NCBI GenBank assembly: GCA_030447415.1
Contig: JAUJOZ010000007.1
Coordinates: forward strand, 62,001 to 126,000
Direction of reading: 5' to 3'
DNA length: 64,000 nucleotides
Origin: Thermomicrobiales bacterium
Lineage (GTDB): Bacteria > Chloroflexota > Chloroflexia > Thermomicrobiales > UBA6265
Positions 24,922 to 34,727 of this stretch are shown piece after piece. The position numbers were made by a program, and so were the translations under genes. Position 1 is the stretch's first letter; each line of letters opens with the position of its first letter. Below the pieces are notes generated by a model that was given only the letters and a program-made list of their open reading frames with translations, made no database searches and was not told where the DNA came from.

Positions 24922-25485
24922 GTGAACAGCAAGCACGTCAAAGGCACCGCGGTGATCAGCATCGCCGACGGCGCGAAGATCGGGACGATCGACCGCGCCT
25001 ACTTTGACCCGGTGACCAGGCAGGTCGTCGGCTTCTCGCTCGCGTCCGGCGGCGGTTTCCTGAGCGGGGGCGGTGCGCCGGCGATGACGATTGACATCGA
25101 CGAGATCCTCTCGCTCGGCCCCGACGCGCTGACGGTCGACAGCGCGGCCGCCGCGCGGGGGCAGCGGACCAGCGCTGCCACCGCGTCCCTCGTCGATATG
25201 GACGATCTGACTAAGCGCAAGGTCCTCACCGAGGGCGGAACCTTGGTCGGTCAGTTGGCTTCGGTCGACTTCGACGAAAAAGGCTTCCGCCTCACCGACA
25301 TCGAGGTCTCCCCGGGCTTCTTCAAGAGCAACAAGAAAGTCCCGATCGATCAGATCGTCAGCATCGGCTCCGACGTCGTCGTCGTCGCGGACGCGGTCTG
25401 CGCCCCCGAGGCCGGGACGGCGGCAGACACGCCGACCCGCGCCGAAGGCCGCTTCGTGGTCGGCGACGTGGCGACCAGCGAGTAG
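24922..25485 (+). CDS. PRC-barrel domain protein (two barrels)
   Basis: 187 aa with two PRC-barrel-like halves: VKGTAVISIADGAKIGTIDRAYFDPVTRQVVGF (residues ~5-40) and VLTEGGTLVGQLASVDFDEKGFRLTDIEV (~102-130), each closing with an I-D/E-I-x-S-I/L-G strand. PRC barrels occur in photosynthetic reaction-centre H subunits, RimM and many small stress or sporulation proteins, where they mediate protein contacts. No enzyme domain is present. The GTG at 24922 has AAAGGGG upstream. A weak extended -10 (TGCTAGGGT, 24848-24856) precedes it. It is followed by a terminator and the convergent sbcC. Confidence 0.8.
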   Translation: MNSKHVKGTAVISIADGAKIGTIDRAYFDPVTRQVVGFSLASGGGFLSGGGAPAMTIDIDEILSLGPDALTVDSAAAARGQRTSAATASLVDMDDLTKRKVLTEGGTLVGQLASVDFDEKGFRLTDIEVSPGFFKSNKKVPIDQIVSIGSDVVVVADAVCAPEAGTAADTPTRAEGRFVVGDVATSE

Positions 25486-25515
25486 GGCCGAATCAACAGA
25501 GCGAACCGACAGGCC

Positions 25516-25536
25516 CGGCGCGGATCTTCCGCGCCG
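25516..25536. terminator. Bidirectional hairpin between PRC-barrel gene and sbcC
   Basis: CGGCGCGGA and TCCGCGCCG pair perfectly around a TCT loop, 31 nt after the PRC-barrel stop and ~70 nt past the convergent sbcC end. Confidence 0.6.
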
Positions 25537-25607
25537 CGCCGGTTGTGGCGAAACTCCAGGCGCTGGCGCCGCACGGGGCGATGCCTCCGCGGCGTCCCGC
25601 CTTTCCG

Positions 25608-28439
25608 TTACAGCTCCTCCGACCCGATCGCCCGGGTGGGATTGAGGCTCTCGAGGCGGCTGACGCCCTCGACCTCCGTCACGCGCCAGACCTCGTCGAA
25701 GATGGGGGAGGTGCGGACGTCGTCGACGTGGCTGATGATGAACAGCTGACGGAATGCCTCGGTGTTGGTCGCGAGCGTCCCCAGCGTTTCCAGCACCTGC
25801 ACCCGGCGGTCTTGGTCGAGCGAGCCGAAGACCTCGTCCAGCACGAGGAAGCCTGGCGGGTGAGCGGCCTGCCCGCCGATCAGACGTGAGAGGGCGAGCC
25901 GGGCGCAGAGCGCGGCCACGTCCCGCTCGCCGCCGGAGAACGCCTCGACTGGGAAGCGCTCGTCGGCGTCGTAGATCCGCAGTCCGTAGTTCTCGTCAAA
26001 CTCGACTCGGTCGTACTTGCCTTCGGTGACCGCCGCCAGCAACTCGCTCGTGTGCTCGGCCAGCGCTGGAGTGACCCGCGCGGCGACGTACCTGTCGAAC
26101 TCCGTGAACTCCCCGGTACATCCGGTCCAACTCGTCGGCCTCGCGCCGGCGCGCCTCCGCCCGCTCGGCAAGGCGGGCGATCGCGCCTGCTCCTTGACCA
26201 GCAGGTCTCGCTGCGTGATCGCATCGCGAAGCGCCGTCTGCGCGGCGTTGCGGGCCTCGGCCGCCGCGCCCGCTCCTCGGCCAGCGTCGCCCGCTCCGCG
26301 GCCGCTGCCCGCTCCAGCGCGGCGTGGTCGAAGCCGAGGGTCGTACGATCACGGTCCAGATGTTCCCGCTCAACCGCTAGCCGCTCGCGCTCAGCCGCCG
26401 CGGTCGCGCGCTCCCTCGTACGCCGGGCGGCGAGCCAGCTCCTCGTCGATCTGGGCGACCCGCGCTGCCGCGTCCCGCGCCTCGGCCAGCGCCGCTTCGG
26501 CCGCCGCGTGCGCCGCCCGGTCGTACGTCACCGGGCCGAGCGCGGCAAGCGCGTGGCGAACGGACGCCGTCGCGGCCACGGCCCGGCCGGCGTCCTCCTT
26601 GAGCTGCTGGAGGAGCGGCACGGTCTTGGCAATCGCCTGGAAGAGATCGGCCCGGGTCTGCGCCTCCTTCACCCGCTCCGGCGTTGGCTCGCCGTCGAGT
26701 CCAGCGTCGGCGATCGCCTGCGCGCACCGGGCAGTTGCCAGCTCGGAGGTGTGCTCCACCTCCCGGACCATCGGCGCCGCCTGGTCGATCCGGCCGTTGA
26801 GGTCGACCGGGCGGCGGACCTGTGCGGTCGCCTCCGTCTCCGCCCGCTCGTGGGCGATGGCCTGCCGCTGGAGATGCTTCCCCTGCTGCCGCTGCCGCGC
26901 CTCCGCCGCGCGCAGCGCCGCGACCCGCTCATCGAGCGCGGTCACGACGGCGTCGGCCTCGTCGGGAGAGAAAGGGCGGGCGCAGGTGGGGCAGCGGTCC
27001 TCGAACCGCTCCGCCCGCAAGGCCGCCGTCAAGGACTCGAGCCGCCGGCGCTCGCTGACCGCCTGCTCGGCCGCAGCCAGCGCCGCGTCGGCCTCACGCA
27101 GCGCCGCCTCTCGCGCCCGTCGTGCGTCGGCCGCTGCCGCGTCCGGGTCGCCCCCCGCGAGGACCGCAGCCCGCTCCGTCTCGATCTGCTGGAGACGCTC
27201 GCGGTAGCGACTGTACATGGTCACCGCCTGGTCGCGTTCGTCGGCCAGGGTCCGGCACCGGGCGAGTTTGACGGCGGTCTCACAGGCGTCGTCCACGTCG
27301 AGCGCCGCAACCAACGCGATCCGGCGGTCGGCGGCGGCGATCGGGTCGGCGGCGTCCTCGGTCCACCATGCCCAGCCGGGGACCGTCGCGGCCCGCAGTC
27401 CGACGCCGACCACCGCGCGCTCCATCGCCTGGGCGATCTTGCGTGTCTGCTGCTCAGACCCATCGAGCTCGGTCTGGAGCCGGCGTTGCTCTCCCGCGCG
27501 CTCCTGGTCGGCGACGATCGACTCCACGGCCGCGGCGTGCTCGGCCTCGCGCGCCGCCAAGGGACTCAGCGTGTCCCGCACCTGGGCCAGTTCGTCCAAA
27601 CGGTGCAATGCCGAGCCGGCGGCGTTGAGCCGGGCGGTGACCGCCCGCTCGTCTCCAGACACCCGTTCCAGCTCCTGCGCCAGGCGCGCGTCCTCGCGCT
27701 CGAGATCGCGGCAGTGGTCGAGCTCCGCCCGGACCCGGGTGTGCGCGTCCGTCGCTGCCGCAAGACGCGCCGCGGCCGCGGCAGCGGCCGCCTCCTGGCC
27801 GTGGATAGACTCGTCGACCGCGGCCGTCTCGGCGGCGAAGTCGCGCCCGGTCGACAGCTCCTCGTGCTGGTTGGCCAGACTCGTCGCCTCCGCGCGGGCT
27901 TTGGCGCGGTCTTCCCCGATCAGGCGCTGCGCCTCGCGGATCGTCTCCAGTCCGAGCAGCCGCCCGACCTCCCGCCGCCGGTCGGTCTCCTTCAGATTTC
28001 CGAAGAACGACAGCTCCTTCTGGCGGGTGAAAAAGGTCGAGACGAAGGCGCGGTGGCTGAGGCCGATCAGGTGGCGGGCGACATAGTCGCTGACCTGCTT
28101 CGAGCCCTGCGTGATTCGCGTTTCGGGTCGGTCCTCACGGTAGATCTCCGCGTCGGCGCGACCGCTTTTCAGCGTCCGCTCCACCACGTAGCGGAGGCCG
28201 TCGCGCGCGTCTTCCAGCACGACGCACACACGCGTCCGGCCGATACCCCCACGCGGTGGGACATCCGCGTTCTCGATCTCCCGCGGGTTGTAGAGGCACC
28301 ACTCGATCGCGTCGAACAGCGTCGTTTTGCCGACGCCGTTGGCGCCGATGACGCCGATCACCCCGTGCGGCGGCAGCTCGATCCGATGCTCGCCGGCGTA
28401 GTGCTTGTAGTTCTCGATCAGCAGCTCGGCCAGGATCAC
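25608..28439 (-). pseudogene. sbcC: Rad50/SbcC SMC-type ATPase, frameshifted
   Basis: ATPase partner of the SbcD/Mre11 nuclease in DNA-end processing. The N-terminal half (28439-26391, 682 aa) is intact: Walker A GANGVGKTTLFDAIEWCLY, long coiled coils, and a zinc hook CPTCARPF in the middle. The C-terminal half resumes in other frames: ARLAERAEARRREADELDR, then GEFTEFDRYVAARV..., the ABC signature EAFSGGERDVAALCARLALS, and Walker B GFLVLDEVFGSLD with a D-loop and H-switch (IISHVDD). At least four one-base shifts fall between about 26400 and 26115, where the second coiled-coil arm should be. Every conserved motif survives, so errors in sequence are as likely as decay. The GTG start overlaps the sbcD stop by 4 nt. 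Confidence 0.85.
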
Positions 28440-29650
28440 GCCGCGGGGTCCTCCGCGGGCGTGCCGCTTTCCTCCGCCGCGCGCATCGCCTCGTCCAGCG
28501 CGCGGTGGCCTCGCGTCCGAAAGGCGGTGGCGAAGGCCGCGTCGTACGCCTGGCGCTCCGTCTGCTCGTCGACGAAGGCGCTGAAGAGGGTCCGCAGGTC
28601 GGTCATCGTGGCTTCTGCCGACCCCCGCGCGAAGCGGTCGAGGATGTCGGCCGGCGAGTAGACCTGGAGTGACCAGACCAGCTCGCCCGCCTCCCGCCGC
28701 AGGATCGCTTCCGCCTCGCGCCGGATCGGCCGCGGCGTCTCGCGCAGCTCGACTCGGGTCATCGCCTCCGGGGTGTCCAGCGCCCGCAGCCGGTCGAGCA
28801 CCATGTCGGCCAGCTCGCGGGCGGCGCGGCCGTCGCCGGCGATCGGCGCGAGCGTTTTCATCGGCCGGGTCGGCACGTCCATGTGCTCGACGCGCGGCGC
28901 CGTTCCCGGCTCGTCCAGCTCGACGATGACGTAGCCGGGCTTGATCTCCTCGTCACCCCAGCCGATCCGCTCGGTCGAGCCGCTGTACCAGGCGTCGTGT
29001 CCCTGGTCGCCCCAGACGTGGTAGTGCCCGAGCGCGACGTAGTCAAAGCCGGCGTCCAGCAGCGCCGGATTCAGCGCCTCCTCGCCCGGCTCACGCTGAA
29101 CCTGTCCGCGCAGACGGACGCCCGGCGCCAGGCCATGCGTCACCAGCACGTTGCGCCACCCGGAGTGGGCCCAGACGACCGGCGGGTTGGGGTTCGTCAG
29201 AGCGCCGTGGGGCACGGCCGTCAGCCTGAGATCGAGTGCATCGAAGCGCAGCTCGCCGACCTCGTAGCCCGCGACGAAGGTGATCTCGGGTAGCGCCAGC
29301 TCCAGCAGTCCGAAGACCGAGCCGGTGGCGCGCAGCCGCGGCGTGTCATGGTTGCCGCCGATGACGACACACGGCACGTTTGCCGCTTCCAGGCGGCGCA
29401 TCTGGCGCACGAAGCAGCGCAACGCCGCCCACGAGGGGCGCGTGTGATGGAAGACGTCCCCAGCGTGGACGACAAGGTCGACCCCGCGCTCGAGGATGTC
29501 CTCGATCGCCGTTTCGAAGGCGCGCTCGACATCGACCGCGCGCTGATTGCGACCGGTCTCCGGGTCGGCGCGACCGAGCGCGCGGTAGCCGAGATGGGTA
29601 TCGGCGAGGTGCGCGATGCGCAGGGGCCGGAGCGTGGTTGAGCTCGTCAT
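28436..29650 (-). CDS. sbcD: Mre11/SbcD-type DNA repair exonuclease
   Basis: Calcineurin-like metallonuclease that trims DNA ends with Rad50/SbcC. Phosphoesterase motifs in order: ADTHLG (D17, H19), VHAGDVFHH, GGNHDTP, VTHG and GHYHVWG. The C-terminal capping region (TRVELRETPRPIRREAEAIL) and helical tail fit bacterial SbcD/archaeal Mre11. Length 404 aa. The ATG at 29650 is chosen since homology starts at LRIAHLADTH; a longer frame upstream lacks support. A minus-strand TAGAAT at 29661-29666 would start transcription only ~4 nt before this ATG, suggesting an almost leaderless mRNA. A 4-nt GTGA overlap couples it to sbcC. Confidence 0.9.
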   Translation of the reverse strand: MTSSTTLRPLRIAHLADTHLGYRALGRADPETGRNQRAVDVERAFETAIEDILERGVDLVVHAGDVFHHTRPSWAALRCFVRQMRRLEAANVPCVVIGGNHDTPRLRATGSVFGLLELALPEITFVAGYEVGELRFDALDLRLTAVPHGALTNPNPPVVWAHSGWRNVLVTHGLAPGVRLRGQVQREPGEEALNPALLDAGFDYVALGHYHVWGDQGHDAWYSGSTERIGWGDEEIKPGYVIVELDEPGTAPRVEHMDVPTRPMKTLAPIAGDGRAARELADMVLDRLRALDTPEAMTRVELRETPRPIRREAEAILRREAGELVWSLQVYSPADILDRFARGSAEATMTDLRTLFSAFVDEQTERQAYDAAFATAFRTRGHRALDEAMRAAEESGTPAEDPAA

Positions 29651-29660
29651 AAGGACGTCA

Positions 29661-29666
29661 ATTCTA
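29661..29666 (-). promoter_or_regulatory. Possible -10 element of sbcD (leaderless start)
   Basis: The minus strand reads TAGAAT 11 nt upstream of the ATG at 29650. No -35 or TGn extension is visible, so support is weak. Confidence 0.3.
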
Positions 29667-29852
29667 CCGCGACCGGTCACATCAGGTCGGCGAGCGCCTC
29701 TCCACCAGGACCGGCGTGGACGGCGATGGGTGGCCACGGCTGTGGGCCACTGCCCGGAGCATCGTCGGTGCAGGGATGCACAGCCGCACGTTCAGTTCTG
29801 CGACCACGAGCGCCGGGCATGGATGGAACCGTGCAATACGACAGGGCCGCCA

Positions 29853-32000
29853 TCACCCCACCCGCGCCCGCGCCTGCCCCAGCGCCGTCCGAACCATGTA
29901 CCAGGGGTCGGACCGTCCGTTGCCGTTGCTCGCCTGGAAGGTCCGTTCGACCTGGAAGCAAATCGCGTCGAGATGCTGCGGGTCGATCCCGTCCGTCGCC
30001 GTCCGCACGTCGGCCTTGCGTGGCGCCCGGTCGCCCATCAGCCGCTGGAGCATCTTGAAGATGCCGTCGCCTGGGTGCGACCCCGGCAGGCCGGCGCGGT
30101 CGGCCCCGTGGAAGACCCGCTGGCCGGCCATGCCGGGGATCGTGGGCGGGAAGGGGAAGGTGCCGAAGAGCGGGGCGCGGAAGTGGGCGTGGCGGACCAG
30201 CAGGCGCCCCTTCGGCAGGCCGAGCAACTCCGCCTTCACCGTCTCGCTCAGCGAGCGGTAGGCGGCGTTGGTCAGCTCCTCATCGCCGACCCGGCCGTAG
30301 AACGACGTCCCGCAGTTGCCGAGGATCTCGTCGTCGACCTTGGAGCGGAACTGCTGGGCACCGCAGAGAACGACGTTGAGGTGCCGGCCGCGGGCGGCGA
30401 TGTCGACCAGGGTGTCGCGCAGCCCGCCCTGCCCGCCGCCGGGTGCGTACTTGTTGAGCTCGTCGACGAAGATGATCACCTTGCCGACGCCTAGCTCCTC
30501 CCGCTCGGCCCGCCGCCAAACCTCGCGAATCACCGAACTGACGACCATCTCCTGGACGTCGGTGTTGCAGTTGGCAATGTCGACGACTCGCAACTCCTGA
30601 TCGGCGAACGGTGCCTCGACCCGCGGCAGCGACCCGTACTCGACCAGGCTACGCGATAGCAGACCGCCGAACTTCTCCGGCAGGTGGTTGAAGCGGTTGC
30701 GGGCTTTGTTAATCGTGAATTTATGGTGGTCGTGCCACGCCCCCCGGCTCGGGTCCTCGTCGAAGTAGGCCGCGATCTCGGCGAAGGTGGTCTCGAGTTG
30801 GTCCATGGAAGCGACGTTGCGTGAGCGCAGCTCGTAGACGAAGCCGGCCAGCTTGTCGTCGAAGTCGCCCCGGTCGAACACCTTGTGGGGCATGCGGAGC
30901 AGCGGCTCCAGCGGCCAGAGGATCGGGAAGACGACGCCATCGGCCTCGCGCGCTGCCGTCCGCAACGTGTTGAGCGCAGGCCCGTACCGTTCCCGGTCAA
31001 GGTAGACGGCCCGTCCCTTCGCCTCCGGTGCCTGGCCCGGCTTGAAGGGGGCGAAGATGCGGAAGTTGGCAAACGGCTTCGGCGTCAGCCCGAGCGCGCG
31101 GTAGGCCTCCTCATCCTCCGGGCGCAGACCCCGGGCGCCCGCGGCCACGTACGCCGCTGCAAGTTCGGGTTCCGGCTGGGCCGGCTTGTCGAGCCAGAGG
31201 AGGTCCGGCCCCTTGACGTTGAACATCAGTGCCGCGACCGTCTCGCCCCGCTCGCGCATCTTCTGAAAGACGGCGCTCGTCAGGAAGAGGGCGTGGCTGG
31301 TCTTCGTCGCCAGGCCCGACTGGCCGGTCCAGTTGGCGTGGCCCGCCTCGGGGCCGAGCAGGTAGTCGCCGTCGACCCAGATCGGGGCGCGCTGAAAGAC
31401 GACCTCGCCGCGCTCGTCCCGCCGCTCGGTCCCCTCGGCGTCGCGCGCGGCGTTGCCGTTGGTGTGCATCAGGGCGGGGATGGCGACGCCGCTGAAGTCG
31501 GCCCGGCCGAGGGCGAACTCGATCGCCGCCGGGGTGGCGAAGTAGACCGCGCCGCTGACCGGCGGGCGGTGGGAGGTAACGTCGGCGCGGAGGTGCTTGG
31601 TCGCGAGCACGTTCACGGTGAAGACCAGGATCTCGGGGCGACGGGTGGCCAACTCGGCCGCTAGTGCCTCCGCCCCGTGGCGGTCGAAGTAGTCGTCGAG
31701 GAATGTCTGCAGGTCGGAGAAGCGCCGCGGCTCGTCGACGACGCCGACGACGGCCGCTTCTTCCGAGAAGGCCACGACGACGTGCCCGACATCGAGCGAC
31801 AGCGCCTCGTCCGCGGCCCAGATGCAGAACTGGTGCGACCCCGCCGGCTCCCGCTCGCTCCCCACCACCCGCCCGACCGGCCCCGTCGCCAGGTCGACCA
31901 GCTCCGCGAAGCGCTCCAGCAGCCGACCCGTCGCCTCGGTCTCGCCACCCTCGCCCACCAATTCGGCCAGCAACCCGCGCTCGTCGTACATTGTCGCCAT
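29853..32000 (-). CDS. herA: HerA-type DNA translocase/helicase
   Basis: Hexameric FtsK/HerA-superfamily ATPase expected to pump DNA to the NurA nuclease. The P-loop is at about residues 224-234 (TGQSGLATKTS: GxxGxxxKT with Ala at the usual final Gly). Walker B is VIIFVDELNKYAP (~506-518). The sensor/arginine-finger region is RGRHLNVVLCGAQQF followed by NCGTSFYGRV. The N-terminal ~200 residues would form the HAS-like barrel and a DUF87-type lead-in (GHVVVAFSEEAAVVGVVDEPR). 715 aa is longer than archaeal HerA (~500). It sits 60 nt behind nurA and ahead of sbcD, all on one strand, which fits a resection complex. Confidence 0.85.
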   Translation of the reverse strand: MATMYDERGLLAELVGEGGETEATGRLLERFAELVDLATGPVGRVVGSEREPAGSHQFCIWAADEALSLDVGHVVVAFSEEAAVVGVVDEPRRFSDLQTFLDDYFDRHGAEALAAELATRRPEILVFTVNVLATKHLRADVTSHRPPVSGAVYFATPAAIEFALGRADFSGVAIPALMHTNGNAARDAEGTERRDERGEVVFQRAPIWVDGDYLLGPEAGHANWTGQSGLATKTSHALFLTSAVFQKMRERGETVAALMFNVKGPDLLWLDKPAQPEPELAAAYVAAGARGLRPEDEEAYRALGLTPKPFANFRIFAPFKPGQAPEAKGRAVYLDRERYGPALNTLRTAAREADGVVFPILWPLEPLLRMPHKVFDRGDFDDKLAGFVYELRSRNVASMDQLETTFAEIAAYFDEDPSRGAWHDHHKFTINKARNRFNHLPEKFGGLLSRSLVEYGSLPRVEAPFADQELRVVDIANCNTDVQEMVVSSVIREVWRRAEREELGVGKVIIFVDELNKYAPGGGQGGLRDTLVDIAARGRHLNVVLCGAQQFRSKVDDEILGNCGTSFYGRVGDEELTNAAYRSLSETVKAELLGLPKGRLLVRHAHFRAPLFGTFPFPPTIPGMAGQRVFHGADRAGLPGSHPGDGIFKMLQRLMGDRAPRKADVRTATDGIDPQHLDAICFQVERTFQASNGNGRSDPWYMVRTALGQARARVG

Positions 32001-32059
32001 CAGCCGCTACCCCTCATGCCCCCAGCGCCCAACACCCCGTCCCCACAACCCGGCATCCG

Positions 32060-33217
32060 TCATCCGCCTGGCCAGCCCCGCGTGTCGGCCTCCAAGCAGC
32101 GCTTGAGGATTCGCTCCAGGTAGTGGACGGGGTAGAGGAGCGTGGCCCACCGCGCATCGGCGGTAGCACGGGGGGTTCGCTCGGCCATCAGCCAGGCCGA
32201 CAACTCGTCGATCGCGGCGCTGTCCCGGACCTCTGGCCCCGCCTCCACCCGGATCAGCGCGTGTCGGGCGTCGAGCCCGGCAGCGTCCCAGAGGCGCAGA
32301 TACCAGAGCGTGAGGGCGTTCCGGCGGACGGTGGTGCCGCCATCCAGCCCCGCGTCGCCGACGCTCCGAAAGTCGTCGCGCGGCCGAAAGGCGGAGGTTC
32401 GCCGCCCCGGCGGGAGCCCGAGCAGGACCTCAGCCTCGGCTCCCGCCAGGTGCCGCTCGCCGAACTGCTTCACGAGGCCGAGCGCCCGGGGAGCTGCTAC
32501 CCGCAGCCGACCGTCGACGACGATCCACCCATCGTCGGCGTCGCGGGCCGTGTCCCGGGCCCAGGCGTGAAGCAACTCTTTCTCCAGGTCCTCGCGCACC
32601 TGGCGCGCGCGGGCGTACGCCAGCTCCACCATCCGACCGTAGTCGCCGACGGTGGCGGCGTACTCGTCCTCGCCCTCGATCTCGGCGAGGGGGTCGATGA
32701 TGTGCATGCCGCGCGCGGCGATGGCGCGCACCAGACGCTCGACCGTGGGATCGCCCGACCGGTGCGGGATCAGCCAGGCGTGCTCCAGCCGCAACGTGCC
32801 CGGCGCGACCTCACACCGCCCGGTGGCGTCCCGGGCCAGCACCGCCGCCCCGGCGACGGTCGCCGCCACCGGCATCAGGCCAAAGCGGCTGACCAGGAAC
32901 GTCCGCTGGCTACCGTCCAGGAAGTACCGCAGTCGCGACGCGCTCGGCGGCAGGGGTGGTACCGGCCGGGCGACGATCGGTCCTTCCAGTCGCTCGATCT
33001 CGACCGGCCGCGTTGTCCCTGAACCGTGGCCAAGGTCCGGCACCCCGGCGAGCTGCAATTCGAGGGTTTGCGCGCGCCGCATGTCGGCAAAAGGGACGCC
33101 GTCGCGCACGAGCTCGGCGTGCAATTGGGCCACGCGGCTGGCGAACGAGCCGGTGGACGCCGAGCCGGCTCGCGGTGCGCGCGACGTGCGATCGGGCAGC
33201 GACGCTGACGAGACCAC
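32060..33217 (-). CDS. nurA: NurA-domain 5'-3' nuclease
   Basis: Nuclease partner of HerA in double-strand-break end resection. The NurA domain is marked by RYFLDGSQRTFLV (metal-binding D101) and WIVVDGRLRV (D235), with an RLEHAW segment and a C-terminal PVHYLERILKRCLEAD helix containing the usual late acidic residues. Length 385 aa. The GTG at 33217 has GGAGG about 9 nt upstream; the first ~25 residues are poorly conserved. It opens the minus-strand cluster nurA-herA-sbcD-sbcC and has a TATACT -10 at 33283-33288. The family role is established from archaea and Thermus relatives; activity here is inferred. Confidence 0.82.
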   Translation of the reverse strand: MVSSASLPDRTSRAPRAGSASTGSFASRVAQLHAELVRDGVPFADMRRAQTLELQLAGVPDLGHGSGTTRPVEIERLEGPIVARPVPPLPPSASRLRYFLDGSQRTFLVSRFGLMPVAATVAGAAVLARDATGRCEVAPGTLRLEHAWLIPHRSGDPTVERLVRAIAARGMHIIDPLAEIEGEDEYAATVGDYGRMVELAYARARQVREDLEKELLHAWARDTARDADDGWIVVDGRLRVAAPRALGLVKQFGERHLAGAEAEVLLGLPPGRRTSAFRPRDDFRSVGDAGLDGGTTVRRNALTLWYLRLWDAAGLDARHALIRVEAGPEVRDSAAIDELSAWLMAERTPRATADARWATLLYPVHYLERILKRCLEADTRGWPGG

Positions 33218-33282
33218 GGACCCGCCCCTCCCGATGCGCCACGGCGCGGGCAGCCGTGTACGTACAACACGAACGGGCGTTC

Positions 33283-33288
33283 AGTATA
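33283..33288 (-). promoter_or_regulatory. -10 element for nurA
   Basis: The minus strand carries TATACT 66 nt upstream of the nurA GTG. No matching -35 is visible. The remainder of 33218-33524 shows no gene. Confidence 0.45.
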
Positions 33289-33524
33289 GCGCATGTGGCA
33301 ACGGCGCCGCACAGTGTCGGGCCGCGGTAGGGCGGGGCGGGCTTATCAGCCGCCGGCCCAATGCGCCGGCGTCCCCATCGACGTCCCGCGGGTTGTCACC
33401 CCATGCGCAGCTGGCGGCCGAGCGTGATGGCGTGCCGCGCACGGGTCGAGTGTCTTTTGGACGGAGGTTGGGGGCGAAGGCTGCTAGGCCTGGGAGTGAG
33501 GGTGGTGCGGCCGCCGGTGAGGCA

Positions 33525-34514
33525 TCATCCTCCCGACCCCGCCTCCGGCGTCTCCCGGTCGGCCTGCGGCGTTCCTCGCTCCGCCGGGTCCTCGCAGGGG
33601 CGAGCCATCTCCGGGATGGTGACGAAGGTGTATCCCGCGTCGCGCAACTCGGCGACGATCCACGGCAGCGCCGTGCCCGTCGAGGCGGCCGTGGCCGGAC
33701 CGTCGAGATGGAGCTCGACGATGGCGCCGTCATAGATGTTGTACATGACGTTCTCGTAGACGTTCATCGACGTCACGTCCGGCCCGTAGTCCTGCGCCGA
33801 AACCTCCCAGAAGACCGGCAGGTAGCCGGCGCGGGCGACGATGCCGCGGACCCGCTCATCCATGTCGGCGGCGTAGGGCGTGAAGTAGGGCTCGGGTTTG
33901 GCGCCGCCGGCGCGTTCGATCGCCCGGAAGGAATCGCGAACGTCCTGCGCGACTTCGTCGTCCGAGCGGTCGGTCAACTCCAGGCGGTCGTCGCCGTGAC
34001 TGCCGATGACGAAGCCACCCTTGACCATCTGCTTCAGGTCGTCGGAGAACTCCTCGGCCCACCATCCCATGGGAAAGATTGTGGCGGGCACCTTCTCGGC
34101 CTTGAGCCGGTCGAGGATGTCCAACTGCGTCTCGTAGCCGATGCCGACGTTGAAGATGAGGGCGACCCGCTTGCAGCCCGGCTCGCCGGCGAGGAGTTGC
34201 GGCGTGTCCTGCCCCTCCACGGCCACGTAGAGGTAGTAGACGAAGCCAGCCTTCCCGCCGAGCTCCACCGGGACGAATCCGTCGACCGGCTCCCCGGTGA
34301 CGCTGACGGGCGTACCGAGCTCGGCGACGACCGCCACCTTGCAGGAGAGCTTCGGGCACTCACGGATGTTGACCGCGGCCGCGCCGACGATGGTGGCGTT
34401 CCTGGGGTCTTGACCATCCTGGGCCAACGCCGGACGCAGCACCGCGGCGGCGGACAGCAGAATCGTGGCCGCGGCGAGGAGCGCGGTCAGGCGAGCGAAC
34501 GAGCGATAGGTCAT
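33525..34514 (-). CDS. Secreted SH3 + degenerate polysaccharide-deacetylase protein
   Basis: The ATG at 34514 starts a signal peptide (SFARLTALLAAATILLSAAAVLRPALA, residues ~5-31). Residues ~38-95 form a bacterial SH3 domain (VNIRECPKLSCKVAVVAELGTPV...GKAGFVYYLYV), probably for cell-wall attachment. The rest has the NodB (CE4) fold: RVALIFNVGIGYETQLDILDRLKAEKVPATIFP. The metal-binding motif TFDDG reads IFNVGIG, and the second motif H-x3-H reads HGDDR, so key metal ligands are lost. Deacetylase activity is unlikely; it may be a binding protein. The C-terminus is Glu/Arg-rich. It is a single gene between nurA and the epimerase. Confidence 0.75.
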   Translation of the reverse strand: MTYRSFARLTALLAAATILLSAAAVLRPALAQDGQDPRNATIVGAAAVNIRECPKLSCKVAVVAELGTPVSVTGEPVDGFVPVELGGKAGFVYYLYVAVEGQDTPQLLAGEPGCKRVALIFNVGIGYETQLDILDRLKAEKVPATIFPMGWWAEEFSDDLKQMVKGGFVIGSHGDDRLELTDRSDDEVAQDVRDSFRAIERAGGAKPEPYFTPYAADMDERVRGIVARAGYLPVFWEVSAQDYGPDVTSMNVYENVMYNIYDGAIVELHLDGPATAASTGTALPWIVAELRDAGYTFVTIPEMARPCEDPAERGTPQADRETPEAGSGG

Positions 34515-34727
34515 CGGTGGTCTGTTCCCAGGCGTCCTTGTCGGTGTGCGGGACCGGAAGGCGGCGACGCCGTCCTTCTTCACCCGGTCCGACGACCGCC
34601 CACCAGCACTGGGCGAAGCGTCGGGTGCGGGGCGGCGGACCTTCCCCACGTCCGGCCGTCCACGGGGTACTGTGACGGTAGCAGACGGAGTGTCCGCCGG
34701 TCAACGGGCGGACACGGCGCGTGCCTC

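Noticed and set aside
26052..28661. 869-codon plus-strand open frame against sbcC
   Set aside because: It is a shadow of the coiled-coil gene (Arg/Gly/Leu-rich, no motifs) and lacks a ribosome site.
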